From NCBI RefSeq assembly GCF_001422735.1, contig NZ_LMLZ01000020.1, forward strand, positions 206,954 to 270,953: 64,000 nt of DNA. Reading direction: 5' to 3'. The notes under the pieces are model-generated. The model saw only the letters and a program-made list of their open reading frames with translations, had not been told where the DNA came from and did not search any database. Below are positions 1 through 8,999 of the stretch, one piece after another. This stretch comes from Acidovorax sp. Leaf78 (GTDB taxonomy: Bacteria > Pseudomonadota > Gammaproteobacteria > Burkholderiales > Burkholderiaceae_C). A program made the position numbers and the translations under genes. The stretch's first letter is position 1, and every line of letters begins with the position of its first letter.

Positions 1-276
1 TGCCTTCTTGGCCGGTGCAGCCTTCTTCGCTGCTACTGCCTTCTTGGCGGGAGCGGCCTTCTTCGCTGGCGCTGCTGCCTTCTTGGCAGGAGCGGCCTTC
101 TTCGCTGCTACTGCCTTTTTGGCGGGAGCGGCCTTCTTGGCCGGTGCTGCTGCCTTCTTGGCGGGCGCAGCCTTCTTGGCCGGTGCTGCCTTCTTTGCTG
201 CTACTGCCTTCTTGGCAGGAGCGGCCTTCTTCGCGGGGGCTGCCTTCTTAGCAGCGGTCTTTTTCGCAGTTGCCAT
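1..276 (-). CDS. Histone H1-like / AlgP-type lysine-alanine-proline repeat protein (partial, C-terminus outside window)
   Basis: The reading frame starts MATAKKTAAKK and continues as an almost perfect tandem repeat of KKAAPA and KKAVAA units to the window edge, with no stop. Proteins of this type (bacterial H1-like nucleoid proteins, AlgP) bind DNA non-specifically through the lysine-rich tail; that role is family knowledge. A second ATG lies one codon upstream (277-279). The purine-rich AGGAG before them would serve either, so the start is uncertain by one codon. The DNA repeat follows from the protein repeat and is prone to copy-number change. No globular domain is visible in the 92 codons available. 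Identity as H1-like is fairly secure; total length is unknown. Confidence 0.8.
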   Translation of the reverse strand, partial: MATAKKTAAKKAAPAKKAAPAKKAVAAKKAAPAKKAAPAKKAAAPAKKAAPAKKAVAAKKAAPAKKAAAPAKKAAPAKKAVAAKKAAPAKKA

Positions 277-460
277 CATGTTCTCCTTGGGTCAATTTGC
301 AAAGAGCACTTCCTGTCTTCAATGGACAAGAAGCGATCCATGGAGATGGAGGTCGACCCCATCCCCATGAACACGGGAACGCTCCACACGGCAAGGCTCT
401 CGGGCGCTGTCGGTGTGGTGCGTGGTGTAGATATCCATGGTGGTGCAATGCTAAAAAGTG

Positions 461-1660
461 CTAGTCCCAGGACAGCGCACCACCAGACTGGTATTCAATA
501 ACCCGGGTCTCGAAGAAGTTGCGTTCCTTCTTGAGGTCGATCATCTCGCTCATCCACGGGAACGGGTTTTCTTCATTGGGGAACAGCGTCTCCAGGCCGA
601 TCTGCGTGGCGCGGCGGTTGGCGATGTAGCGCAGGTAGCCCTTGAACATCGACGCATTCATGCCCAGCACGCCACGCGGCATGGTGTCTTCGGCGTAGCG
701 GTATTCCAGCTCGACGGCCTTCATGAACAGCGCGTTGATCTCGGCCTTGAACTCGGCGGTCCACAGGTGCGGGTTCTCCAGCTTGAGCTGGTTGATCAGG
801 TCGATGCCGAAGTTGCAGTGCATCGACTCGTCGCGCAGGATGTACTGGTACTGCTCTGCAGCGCCGGTCATCTTGTTCTGGCGGCCCAGCGCCAGGATCT
901 GCGTGAAGCCGACGTAGAAGAACAGGCCTTCCATCAGGCAGGCGAACACGATCAGCGACTTGAGCAGCGTCTGGTCGGTTTCGAACGTACCGGTGTGGAA
1001 GTTGGGGTCCATGATCGCTTCGATGAAGGGGATCAGGAACTGGTCCTTGTCGCGGATCGAAGGTACTTCGAGGTAGGCGTTGAAGATCTCGCCTTCATCG
1101 AGGCCGAGCGACTCCACGATGTACTGGTAGGCGTGGGTGTGGATGGCTTCCTCGAACGCCTGGCGCAGCAGGAACTGGCGGCACTCGGGGGCAGTGATGT
1201 GGCGGTACGTGCCCAGCACGATGTTGTTGGCAGCCAGCGAGTCGGCAGTCACGAAGAAGCCGAGGTTGCGCTTGATGATGCGGCGCTCGTCTTCGGTCAG
1301 GCCGTTGGGGTCCTTCCACAACGCGATGTCGCGCGTCATGTTCACTTCTTGCGGCATCCAGTGGTTGGCGCAGGTGGCGAGGTACTTTTCCCACGCCCAC
1401 TTGTACTTGAACGGGACCAGCTGGTTGACGTCGGTCTGGCCGTTGATGATGCGCTTGTCGGCGGCATTCACGCGGCGGTGCGTGGCGGCTGCTGCAGGAG
1501 TTGCCTGGGGTGCTGCGGATGCGGTCATCGAAGCGTGGACGTCCTGCAGTGAGGGGGTCTGGAAAGACACGGGCGGCTGCTCCGCCGGGTGGCTCTTGTT
1601 CAGTCCACCGTCCAGTTGATTTTGCGATGAGGGCTTGACTTCTTCGTCCCAGGACAACAT
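461..1660 (-). CDS. nrdB: Ribonucleoside-diphosphate reductase class Ia, beta subunit
   Basis: NrdB carries the di-iron/tyrosyl-radical cofactor that starts nucleotide reduction on NrdA. The 399-residue protein has all expected ligands: Asp140, Glu171 and His174 (EEAIH), Glu244 (MEGLFF), Glu278 and His281 (RDESMH), with the radical tyrosine at Tyr178, four residues after His174 as in E. coli. The first roughly 75 residues are an extra, Ala/Pro-rich N-terminal stretch seen in many betaproteobacterial NrdB proteins. I start it at the ATG giving MLSWDEE; the open frame runs 23 codons further up, but that part is not protein-like. It lies 136 bp downstream of nrdA and is presumably co-transcribed from the NrdR-controlled promoter. 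Confidence 0.96.
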   Translation of the reverse strand: MLSWDEEVKPSSQNQLDGGLNKSHPAEQPPVSFQTPSLQDVHASMTASAAPQATPAAAATHRRVNAADKRIINGQTDVNQLVPFKYKWAWEKYLATCANHWMPQEVNMTRDIALWKDPNGLTEDERRIIKRNLGFFVTADSLAANNIVLGTYRHITAPECRQFLLRQAFEEAIHTHAYQYIVESLGLDEGEIFNAYLEVPSIRDKDQFLIPFIEAIMDPNFHTGTFETDQTLLKSLIVFACLMEGLFFYVGFTQILALGRQNKMTGAAEQYQYILRDESMHCNFGIDLINQLKLENPHLWTAEFKAEINALFMKAVELEYRYAEDTMPRGVLGMNASMFKGYLRYIANRRATQIGLETLFPNEENPFPWMSEMIDLKKERNFFETRVIEYQSGGALSWD

Positions 1661-1687
1661 AGATTTTCCAGTGTTCGGATTATGAAA

Positions 1688-1789
1688 GCAGTGCTGCAAA
1701 AAGGAAAGCACTGCAGCGTTGTGCAGCAACGATTTGTTGCTTCACAGCACCGAAGCGAGCGTGCATTGAACGCGATGCACGCCGCTTCG
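1688..1789 (-). other. Three consecutive hairpins in the nrdA-nrdB intergenic region
   Basis: The 136 bp between nrdA and nrdB hold three inverted repeats. They are a 15-bp stem with one bulge (1751-1757 plus 1759-1766 pairing with 1775-1782 plus 1783-1789, 8-nt loop), a 6-bp stem (1725-1730 with 1736-1741) and an 8-bp stem (1688-1695 with 1707-1714). None is followed by a T-run on the minus strand, so they do not look like simple terminators. They may set the ratio of nrdA to nrdB message by RNA processing or partial attenuation; that is inference. Confidence 0.6.
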
Positions 1790-1796
1790 TAGGACC

Positions 1797-4739
1797 TTAC
1801 TGACAGGCCTCGCAGCTGACGTCGTCGATCGCGGTGAACTGAACGTCCGTGGCGGGTCGTGACGCGGCCTGCGCAGACGCTGCAGTGACTGCTGTTTCCT
1901 GCGCGCCGGGCTTGGATGCAGCGGCTGCAGAACCCTGCTGCGAGGCACCGTCGTTGCCGGAGGACACGGCGTTGAGCTGGCGTGTGTTCACGGTGCTCAT
2001 CTCGACGTGCGTGGCGCTTTGCGTGCGCAGGTAGTACGTGGTCTTGAGGCCACGGATCCACGCCAGCTTGTAGGTGTCGTCCAGCTTCTTGCCCGATGCG
2101 CCGGCCATGTAGATGTTCAGGCTCTGCGCCTGGTCGATCCACTTCTGGCGGCGCGATGCGGCTTCCACCAGCCATTGCGCTTCGACTTCGAAGGCGGTGG
2201 AGTACAGCGCCTTGATGTCGGCCGGCACGCGGTCAATGGGGTGCAGCGATCCCTTGAAGTGCTTGAGGTCCATGATCATCACGTCGTCCCACAGGCCCAG
2301 GCGCTTGAGGTCGCGCACCAGCCCGCCGTTGATGACGGTGAACTCTCCCGACAGGTTGGACTTCACGGACAGGTTGCCGAACGATGGCTCGATCGATGCG
2401 TCCACGCCGATGATGTTGGAGATCGTGGCGGTGGGGGCGATGGCCACGCAGTTCGAATTGCGCATGCCGTCCTGCGCAATCTTCTTGCGCAGGGCGTCCC
2501 AGTCGAGCGTGGACGAACGGTCCACTTCCACATAGCCGCCACGGGCCTCGGACAGCATGTCCAGCGTGTCGAAAGGCAGGATGCCGCGGTCCCACAGCGA
2601 GCCTTTGTAGCTGGTGTACTGGCCGCGTTCGCGGGCCAGCTCGGTCGACGCCCAGTAGGCGTAGTAGCAGATGGCTTCCATCGACTTGTCGGCAAACTCC
2701 ACGGCCGCTTGCGAGGCGTAGGGGATGCGCAGTTCGTACAGGCTGTCCTGGAAGGCCATCAGTCCCAGGCCCACGGGGCGGTGGCGCATGTTGGAGTCGC
2801 GGGCCTTGGGCACAGCGTAGTAGTTGATGTCGATCACGTTGTCCAGCATGCGCATGGCCACGGTGATCGTCTTCTTGAGCTTCTCGTGATCGACCTGGCC
2901 ATCCTTCAAGTGCTGCAGCAGGTTGACCGAGCCGAGGTTGCACACGGCGGTTTCGGTGTCGCTGGTGTTCAGCGTGATCTCGGTGCACAGGTTGGACGAG
3001 TGCACCACGCCGGCGTGCTGCTGGGGCGAGCGCACGTTGCAGGCATCCTTGAAGGTGATCCAGGGATGCCCGGTCTCGAACAGCATGGTCAGCATCTTGC
3101 GCCACATGTCGGTGGCCTGCACCGTCTTGGACGGCTTGATCTCGCCGCGCGCAGCCTTTTGTTCGTAGGCCACGTAGGCCTTCTCGAAGGCGGTGCCGAA
3201 CAGGTCGTGCAGGTCGGGCACGTCGGAAGGCGAGAACAGCGTCCAGGTGCCCTTTTCCATCACGCGGCGCATGAACAGGTCGGGAATCCAGTTGGCCGTA
3301 TTCATGTCGTGCGTGCGGCGGCGGTCATCACCGGTGTTCTTGCGCAGCTCCAGGAACTCTTCGATATCCAGGTGCCACGTTTCCAGGTACGTGCACACGG
3401 CGCCCTTGCGCTTGCCGCCCTGGTTCACGGCCACGGCCGTGTCGTTGACCACCTTGAGAAAAGGAACCACGCCTTGGGATTCACCGTTCGTGCCCTTGAT
3501 GTGCGAGCCGAGGGCGCGCACGCGGGTCCAGTCGTTGCCCAGACCGCCGGCAAACTTGGACAGCAGCGCGTTCTCCTTGATGGAGTCGTAGATGCCTTCC
3601 AGGTGGTCGGGCACGGTGGTCAGGTAGCACGAGGACAACTGCGAGCGCAGCGTGCCGCTGTTGAACAGCGTGGGCGTGCTGGACATGAAGTCGAAGCTCG
3701 AGAGGATCTCGTAGAACTCGATGGCGCGGGCTTCACGGTCGGCTTCGTTGAGCGACAGGCCCATGGCCACGCGCATGAAGAAGCACTGGGGCAGCTCGAT
3801 GCGGGTCTTGCGCACGTGCAGGAAGTAGCGGTCGTAAAGCGTCTGCAGACCCAGATAGTCGAACTGCAGGTCGCGGTCGGCCTTGAGGGCGGCGCCCAGG
3901 CGGGCCAGGTCGAACGTCAGCAGGCGGGGGTCCAGCAGTTCGTTGTCCACGCCCTTCTGGATGAACTGGGGAAAGTATTCCAGGTACGCCTGGCCCATCG
4001 CGGACTGGGTCACTTCCTTATCCAGCACCTCGCGCACGATGGTGTGCAGCAGCAGGCGGGCGGTGGCGTAGGTGTAGTCGGGGTCTTTTTCGATCAGCGT
4101 GCGCGCGGCCAGGATGGAGGCCTTGTAGACCTCGTCCATCGGGACGCCGTCGTACAGGTTGCGCATGGTTTCCGCGACGATGGGGTCGGCCTTGATGTCG
4201 GCACCCAGGTTCACGCAGGCCGACTCGATCAGGCCCTGCAGGCGATTCAGGTCCAGCGCCACGCGCTTGTCGCCGTCGATCACATGCAGCAGCGGTGCAG
4301 CGGGCACGGCAGCCTGTTGCTCGGTGTGGCGCGCGCGCTCCTGCGTGCGGCGTTCGCGGTAGAGCACATAGGCGCGGGCGATTTCATGGTGCTCGCCGCG
4401 CATCAGGCCCAGCTCCACCTGGTCCTGCACGTCTTCAATGTGGAAGGTGCCGCCGGCAGGGCGCGAACGCACCAGCGCGCGCACGACGTTCTGCGTCAGC
4501 GTGTCCACGACTTCGCGCACGCTGGCAGAGGCTGCGCCCTGGGTGCCATGCACTGCCAGAAAGGCCTTCATCATCGCCACCGCGATTTTCTGGGGCTCGA
4601 AGGGCACCACCGCGCCGTTGCGGCGAATGATCTGGTAGTGCGGGAGCGATTGGGTGGCGGCCACTGGCGCTGCATGGGATGCAGGGGCATCGGCCGTGGC
4701 GGTGTGGGTGGTGACAGGCGTGTTCAAAGCAGCTTGCAT
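1797..4739 (-). CDS. nrdA: Ribonucleoside-diphosphate reductase class Ia, alpha subunit
   Basis: This is the catalytic subunit that reduces ribonucleoside diphosphates to deoxyribonucleotides. The 980-residue protein has an N-terminal ATP-cone (about residues 35-130, beginning YQIIRRNGAVVPF), so allosteric activity control is expected. Catalytic motif NLCTEI places the thiyl-radical cysteine at 585. The redox pair is in SSCYLTT and AVCNLGSVNL, and the radical-transfer tyrosine pair is in KTTYYLRT near residues 900-905. The C-terminus ends in SCEACQ, the flexible CxxC tail reduced by thioredoxin or glutaredoxin. It is longer than E. coli NrdA (761 aa) through N-terminal and pre-tail Ala-rich insertions. 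A GAGGA ribosome site precedes the ATG. It is the first gene of the nrdAB unit. Confidence 0.97.
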   Translation of the reverse strand: MQAALNTPVTTHTATADAPASHAAPVAATQSLPHYQIIRRNGAVVPFEPQKIAVAMMKAFLAVHGTQGAASASVREVVDTLTQNVVRALVRSRPAGGTFHIEDVQDQVELGLMRGEHHEIARAYVLYRERRTQERARHTEQQAAVPAAPLLHVIDGDKRVALDLNRLQGLIESACVNLGADIKADPIVAETMRNLYDGVPMDEVYKASILAARTLIEKDPDYTYATARLLLHTIVREVLDKEVTQSAMGQAYLEYFPQFIQKGVDNELLDPRLLTFDLARLGAALKADRDLQFDYLGLQTLYDRYFLHVRKTRIELPQCFFMRVAMGLSLNEADREARAIEFYEILSSFDFMSSTPTLFNSGTLRSQLSSCYLTTVPDHLEGIYDSIKENALLSKFAGGLGNDWTRVRALGSHIKGTNGESQGVVPFLKVVNDTAVAVNQGGKRKGAVCTYLETWHLDIEEFLELRKNTGDDRRRTHDMNTANWIPDLFMRRVMEKGTWTLFSPSDVPDLHDLFGTAFEKAYVAYEQKAARGEIKPSKTVQATDMWRKMLTMLFETGHPWITFKDACNVRSPQQHAGVVHSSNLCTEITLNTSDTETAVCNLGSVNLLQHLKDGQVDHEKLKKTITVAMRMLDNVIDINYYAVPKARDSNMRHRPVGLGLMAFQDSLYELRIPYASQAAVEFADKSMEAICYYAYWASTELARERGQYTSYKGSLWDRGILPFDTLDMLSEARGGYVEVDRSSTLDWDALRKKIAQDGMRNSNCVAIAPTATISNIIGVDASIEPSFGNLSVKSNLSGEFTVINGGLVRDLKRLGLWDDVMIMDLKHFKGSLHPIDRVPADIKALYSTAFEVEAQWLVEAASRRQKWIDQAQSLNIYMAGASGKKLDDTYKLAWIRGLKTTYYLRTQSATHVEMSTVNTRQLNAVSSGNDGASQQGSAAAASKPGAQETAVTAASAQAASRPATDVQFTAIDDVSCEACQ

Positions 4740-4831
4740 GGGTGTCCTCTTCTATGGGCTGTCTGGGGTGTGATGCTCGGCTGGGAATGCAGCCGGGCCG
4801 GGAGAGCGGTGCGCAGGGCTTTTGTCTGGGC

Positions 4832-4847
4832 ACACTATATATGGTGT
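4832..4847. promoter_or_regulatory. NrdR box 1 (promoter-proximal)
   Basis: The 16-bp site ACACTATATATGGTGT matches the known NrdR consensus (acaCwATATwtgtgt-type palindrome) upstream of ribonucleotide reductase genes. It covers the -10 element of the nrdA promoter. NrdR is the ATP/dATP-sensing repressor; its gene is not in this window. Confidence 0.88.
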
Positions 4848-4862
4848 GTCTCATGCGTTCAA
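4834..4862 (-). promoter_or_regulatory. Sigma-70-type promoter of nrdAB
   Basis: On the minus strand a -35 TTGAAC (4862-4857) is separated by exactly 17 bp from a -10 TATAGT (4839-4834). The predicted start of transcription is about 4827, some 88 bases before the nrdA ATG. The -10 lies inside the promoter-proximal NrdR box and the -35 abuts the distal one, so repressor binding would block polymerase directly. Confidence 0.75.
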
Positions 4863-4863
4863 G

Positions 4864-4879
4864 ACACTACCGGTAGTGT
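4864..4879. promoter_or_regulatory. NrdR box 2 (distal)
   Basis: ACACTACCGGTAGTGT is a perfect 16-bp palindrome and lies exactly 32 bp (three helical turns) from box 1, with a 16-bp linker. Paired NrdR boxes in this phase are the normal arrangement. It lies directly upstream of the -35 element. Confidence 0.88.
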
Positions 4880-5117
4880 ATCGCGGTAAAACTGCCTCCA
4901 GGAGGACACGGCTTGTGCTAGGCATGCGAAGCGGGGGCTGGGCACCTCGTCGCAATCCATTGAAACGCGGGGATGTGGGGCAGACGACCCGCATGCCGAC
5001 AGGCGTTGCGAGGGATTTTGCCGCCGAGGCCGCATGCTGCCTTGGGGTCGCCGGGCACTGCAACAATGTGCAAACGCACAAAGAAAAATCTTGGATGTGG
5101 CGCTGGGGCTGCAGTGA
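4880..5117. other. Intergenic region between the nrdA promoter and the ampD end; no gene seen
   Basis: Together with the nrdA leader this is a 378-bp gene-free stretch (4740-5117). Apart from the NrdR boxes and promoter I see only a short hairpin TGTGC-AAAC-GCACA near 5067-5080, without a T-run. Open frames here run through the operator or overlap known genes and show no protein-like composition. Confidence 0.5.
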
Positions 5118-5750
5118 TCAGCCCGGTGGTGGGTGGCTGGTCAGCGTGGTAGCAGGAAACCTGCGCAATGGCCAGCTGAGCGCATCCTGAAGGCGGCGCC
5201 AGTCGAACCCTGGCCCGGGATCTTGTTTGCGCCCCGGGGCGATGTGCTCGTGGCCGGCGATGTGCTCGATGGCATAGCGCTGCTCGATATCCCGGCACAG
5301 CTGGGCGAGCATGTGGTACTGCGCCGCCTCGAACTCCAGGCCTTCCAGGCCCTCCAGTTCGATGCCGATGGAGTCGTCGTTGCACTGGCTGCGGCCGCGG
5401 TAGGCAGACTGGCCGGCATGCCAGGCGCGCTGGTCGCAGCTCACGAATTGCCAGAGCGCGCCGGTGCGCTCTATGAAAAAGTGCGACGACACCGCCAGGC
5501 CGCGGATGCTTTGAAAGTACGGATGGGCATCCCAGTCGAGTGCATTGGTGAACAGTTCCTGCACCTTGCCGGTGCCGTATTCACCCGGCGGAAGGCTGAT
5601 GGAGTGCACCACGATCAGGTCGATGGCCTGCTCGCCCTGTACCGGGCGCTCCCCGTAGTTCGGCGAGGGGAGCCGGTGTGCCCGCTGGTACCAGCCGCCG
5701 TCCCAAAGTGGGCCCGAGTCGTCCTGCTCGGCTTCAACCGATCTCGTCAT
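5118..5750 (-). CDS. ampD: 1,6-anhydro-N-acetylmuramyl-L-alanine amidase
   Basis: AmpD is the cytoplasmic zinc amidase that removes the peptide from 1,6-anhydro-muropeptides during wall recycling. The 210-residue protein contains the ligand set His49 (IVVHS), His167 (AGHEHIAPGRK) and Asp177 (DPGP), and the catalytic Glu131 (SIGIELEG). These correspond to His34, His154, Asp164 and Glu116 of E. coli AmpD (183 aa). I place the start at the ATG giving MTRSVEAEQ, which overlaps the last 17 bases of pilR and has AGGA seven bases upstream; frames above it would extend further into pilR. It is the last gene of the ypjD-pilS-pilR operon, so expression is probably by translational coupling. Confidence 0.93.
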   Translation of the reverse strand: MTRSVEAEQDDSGPLWDGGWYQRAHRLPSPNYGERPVQGEQAIDLIVVHSISLPPGEYGTGKVQELFTNALDWDAHPYFQSIRGLAVSSHFFIERTGALWQFVSCDQRAWHAGQSAYRGRSQCNDDSIGIELEGLEGLEFEAAQYHMLAQLCRDIEQRYAIEHIAGHEHIAPGRKQDPGPGFDWRRLQDALSWPLRRFPATTLTSHPPPG

Positions 5751-7281
5751 TCGCATCCTGGTCGTTGGGCGCGGCAATGTTCAGGCGTGCGATGCGGTAG
5801 CGGATCTGGCGCAGGCTGATACCCAGGCGCGCCGCGGTGGCTGTGCGGTTGAAGCCGGCCTCGCGCAGGGCCCGGATGAGGATGTCGCGTTCTTGCTGGT
5901 CCAGCCAGGCCTGCAGGTCGCTGGGCAGTGGCACCGAACTGCCTGGGTTGGGGTGGGCCGCCGCAGCGGGGCCTTGCGCGGAAGTGGGCGCGTCGCCTGC
6001 AGAGCCTGCCGAGGCGCTGGTGGCGAGCGCTGCCTGCGGCGGCATGGGCCGCGCACCCGATGCGTCGTACGGCAGCGCCGGCCCGTCCACATGGAGCTCC
6101 TCTCCATCACTGAGCGCCACCGCGCGGTGCAACAAGTTTTCCAGCTCACGCACGTTGCCAGTCAGGGGATGCGCTGCAATGGCGGCCAGCGCCTGCTCGG
6201 TCAGCCGTGGCACGGCCATGCCCGATTCCTGGGCGATGCGTGCCAGCAGGGCCACGCACAGCGCGGGCAGGTCTTCGCGCCGCTCTCGCAGGGGCGGGAT
6301 CACGATCTCGATCACGTTCAGCCGGTAGTACAGATCCTGCCGGAAGCGGCCCGACTGCACGTCGGCAGCCAGGTCGCGGTGCGTGGCGCTGACGACGCGC
6401 ACGTCCACGGTTTCTTCCTGCGTGGAGCCCAGCGGCCGCACGCTGCGCTCCTGGATCGCACGCAGCAGCTTGGACTGCATGGCCAGGGGGAGGTCGCCGA
6501 TCTCGTCGAGAAACAGTGTGCCCCCCCGCGCCGCCTGAAAGTAGCCATCGCGATCCTGCGAGGCGCCGGTGTAGGATCCCTTGCGCGCGCCGAAGAACTC
6601 GGCCTCCAGCAAGTTTTCGGGGATGGCGCCGCAATTGACAGCCACGAGCGGGCCATCGGCGCGCTGGCTGCTGGCGTGCAGCGCCTGCGCCACCAGTTCC
6701 TTGCCGGTGCCCGATTCGCCATGGATCAGCACAGGCGCCATGCCGCGGGCCACCTTGGCCACTCGCTGTTTGACGTTGCGGATGGCCATGGACTCTCCCA
6801 CCATCCGCTCCAGGGCCGGGGTCGATCCGGCCAGGTCCACGGCCGCCGAGGCCGCACTTTTGTTCTGGTTGCCGCCACTGCGCGCTGCGCGTGGGGCCGG
6901 CACGCCGCCCGTGCCCTGGATGGCCGATGCCACCACCGACCGAAACTGCTTGAGGTCCACCGGCTTGGTCAGGTAGTCGAAAGCCCCGGCGCGCAGGGCC
7001 TCGACCGCGTTCTCGGCAGAGCCGTAGGCCGTCATCACCACGCAGCGCTCCTTGCGCTGCTGCTCGCGCAGGTCCTGCAGCAGCTCCATGCCGAACCCGT
7101 CGGGCAAGCGCATGTCGGTGATGACCGCATCGAAGCGATGGGCCTTGAGCTGATCGCGCGCCTCCTGCACGCTGGAGGCCGTCTGCACGCGGTAGCCCTC
7201 GCGCAGCAGCGTGAGTTCATACAGGGTGCGCAGGTCGGGTTCGTCGTCTACGACGAGGATGGAGGCAGGGGTGGCGTTCAT
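5734..7281 (-). CDS. pilR: Type IV pilus response regulator, sigma-54-dependent activator
   Basis: PilR activates sigma-54 transcription of the major pilin gene when phosphorylated by PilS. Domains: receiver (1-120, phosphoacceptor Asp56 in VITDMRLPDG, Lys106), AAA+ (about 155-395; Walker A GESGTGKE 188-195, sigma-54 contact loop GSYTGA 235-240, Walker B LFLDEIGD), then a Ala/Pro-rich linker and a Fis-type helix-turn-helix (FNRTATAARLGISLRQ) at the C-terminus. The contact loop reads GSYTGA instead of the usual GAFTGA; aromatic and threonine positions are kept. It starts 11 bp after the pilS stop. The pilA target is not in the window. The adjacency of the kinase gene supports PilR over other NtrC-family members. 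Confidence 0.93.
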   Translation of the reverse strand: MNATPASILVVDDEPDLRTLYELTLLREGYRVQTASSVQEARDQLKAHRFDAVITDMRLPDGFGMELLQDLREQQRKERCVVMTAYGSAENAVEALRAGAFDYLTKPVDLKQFRSVVASAIQGTGGVPAPRAARSGGNQNKSAASAAVDLAGSTPALERMVGESMAIRNVKQRVAKVARGMAPVLIHGESGTGKELVAQALHASSQRADGPLVAVNCGAIPENLLEAEFFGARKGSYTGASQDRDGYFQAARGGTLFLDEIGDLPLAMQSKLLRAIQERSVRPLGSTQEETVDVRVVSATHRDLAADVQSGRFRQDLYYRLNVIEIVIPPLRERREDLPALCVALLARIAQESGMAVPRLTEQALAAIAAHPLTGNVRELENLLHRAVALSDGEELHVDGPALPYDASGARPMPPQAALATSASAGSAGDAPTSAQGPAAAAHPNPGSSVPLPSDLQAWLDQQERDILIRALREAGFNRTATAARLGISLRQIRYRIARLNIAAPNDQDANDEIG

Positions 7282-7292
7282 GGCGGTGGAGG

Positions 7293-8996
7293 TCAGACCA
7301 CGATGGTGTCGAACAGGGTGGCGGATTCGGCAGGGCGGGTCGTACGGCGAAAACCGACGGTGAAGGCATTGCCCCCGGTCTCACCCCGTGCCGTGGCACG
7401 CGCAAGGCGCTGGTAGCTGATGGAGGCGCCGTGTCGCTGGCACAGTTCTCGGCAAATATAAAGGCCCAGCCCGCTGGACCGGCTCTCGGACGAAAAGAAG
7501 GGCTCGAACAGATGGCGCTCCACCGACTTGTCCATGGGAGCGCCATCGCTCCACACCTGCAGGCTGACCTGGCCCGACGGCAGGGCGCGCGTGCTCACCA
7601 GCAGCGCATCGGGCTCCTGGCTCATGTAGCGCAAGGCGTTGTCCAGCAGGTTCACCAGAACGCGCCGCAGATGTTCGGGGTCGAACTCGACCTGGGTGCC
7701 CTCGGCTTCTAGCGTCACCACGGCCAGGCGCTTGGCCGGGTTCTGGGACTGCCAGTCGTTCCATATCTGCGCCACGGTCTCATCGAGCGGCACGGTGGAT
7801 GCCGGGGCATGGCTGATCTGGTGCTGCACGCGGGCAATGTCCAGCACTTCTTCTGCGATGCGGGCCAGGCGGTCGGCGTTCTGCTGCACCATGTGCGCGA
7901 GGCGTTTTTGCGCCGGGTCGTGCAGGTCTTCTTCGAGCAGGGCGTTGGCTTGGACGATGGCGGCCAGCGGGTTGCGGATCTCGTGGGCCACGGCGGCCGA
8001 CATGCGGCCCATCGCCGCGAGCTTTTCGGTGCGCAGCCGCGCCTCCATCTCCCGCAGGTCGTGCAGGAACATCACGCACAGCCGTTCCGTCTGAGTCTGC
8101 TGAGATGCCTCGCGCGTAGAAGTCAGCCAGGTGCGCACGTGCAGGCCGGTGGGGCTTTGCCCGGGGTGCAGCAGGTCGACATCGGCGGTCTGGGGTTGCT
8201 CCTGCCGAAACGTGCGCCGCGCCAGGATGATCAGGGGGCTCCATGGGGGCTCCGTGGTCAGCATGAACGGCAGCTCTGGCAGGCTGCCCCCGCCCAGCAG
8301 CTGCAGGCCCGCCGGGTTGGCGATGCGCACGGTATCGCTTTCGTCCACCACCAGCACGCCGTCGGTCAGGTTCTGGATCACGAGTGCGCTGACCTGGGTC
8401 TGCACGCGGGCCGCGACCTGGCTTTGATGGGCTAGCTCCTGCTCGCGCGCCAGGCGGGTGGCCAGCTGGTGCACCAGGTAGCTCACGATGAAATAGCCGG
8501 TGCCCGTCAGCGCGCTTTGCAGGTAGCGCGGGGCGGCGTCGCCGGTCATGCTGATGCCCTGCCACCAGGCCCAGCCCAGCAGCAGCAGGGTGGCCGCCGC
8601 CGTGGTCCCCAGGGCCAGCGTCAAGGTGCCGAGCACGGCCGCCATGAGAATGGGCAGGCCGAACAGGGGGGTGAAATTCATGATGCCGGCATGCAGCAAC
8701 TGCACGAGGGCGATGGCCAGCAGGTCGACCCCGATCGAGGGCAGCCACCGGGCACCTGCCCGCGGCGATGGCGGAGCATGTCCCGCCAGCACACGCAGCA
8801 TGGCGGTGGCGACCAGGTACGCTACACACACGCCCAGCACTGCTGGCTCCGGTGCCTGATTGACGATCTGCCCAATGCCTTGCAGCATCAACAACGCCAG
8901 CGCCACCACCACCCGACCGGTCAGAAAACCGCGCCACAGCCTGACAAATGGTGCGTCCACAGTGGGCGTAAACATCCCGGCGGGTGGTACTTGCAT
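7293..8996 (-). CDS. pilS: Type IV pilus sensor histidine kinase
   Basis: The 567-residue inner-membrane kinase has six hydrophobic segments within the first roughly 190 residues, a PAS-like region (about 205-330, with LIIQNLT/ VVDES-type core), a HisKA box (AVAHEIRNPLAAIV) and an HATPase domain (N box LLDNALRY, G box SGLGLYICREL). PilS phosphorylates PilR to switch pilin transcription; in Pseudomonas it also senses pilin in the membrane. The ATG lies 3 bp after the stop of the preceding small gene, and pilR follows 11 bp downstream, so all are in one transcript. Identity rests on the topology plus the pilR neighbour. Confidence 0.92.
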   Translation of the reverse strand: MQVPPAGMFTPTVDAPFVRLWRGFLTGRVVVALALLMLQGIGQIVNQAPEPAVLGVCVAYLVATAMLRVLAGHAPPSPRAGARWLPSIGVDLLAIALVQLLHAGIMNFTPLFGLPILMAAVLGTLTLALGTTAAATLLLLGWAWWQGISMTGDAAPRYLQSALTGTGYFIVSYLVHQLATRLAREQELAHQSQVAARVQTQVSALVIQNLTDGVLVVDESDTVRIANPAGLQLLGGGSLPELPFMLTTEPPWSPLIILARRTFRQEQPQTADVDLLHPGQSPTGLHVRTWLTSTREASQQTQTERLCVMFLHDLREMEARLRTEKLAAMGRMSAAVAHEIRNPLAAIVQANALLEEDLHDPAQKRLAHMVQQNADRLARIAEEVLDIARVQHQISHAPASTVPLDETVAQIWNDWQSQNPAKRLAVVTLEAEGTQVEFDPEHLRRVLVNLLDNALRYMSQEPDALLVSTRALPSGQVSLQVWSDGAPMDKSVERHLFEPFFSSESRSSGLGLYICRELCQRHGASISYQRLARATARGETGGNAFTVGFRRTTRPAESATLFDTIVV

Positions 8997-8999
8997 GGC

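Noticed and set aside
1-276. Regular short direct repeats suggesting a CRISPR or satellite
   Set aside because: The repeat is in codon phase and encodes KKAAPA units; there are no unique spacers.
2007-4889. 960-codon open frame opposite nrdA
   Set aside because: It is antisense to a fully recognisable gene, has low-complexity His/Val/Gln-rich composition typical of GC-skewed shadow frames, and runs through the NrdR operator.
5060-5090. TGTGC-AAAC-GCACA hairpin as an ampD terminator
   Set aside because: Stem is five base pairs and there is no T-run on the minus strand.
5893-7416. 507-codon plus-strand frame opposite pilR
   Set aside because: Shadow of pilR; composition (Gly/His/Arg-rich) is not protein-like and the sense gene explains the region.
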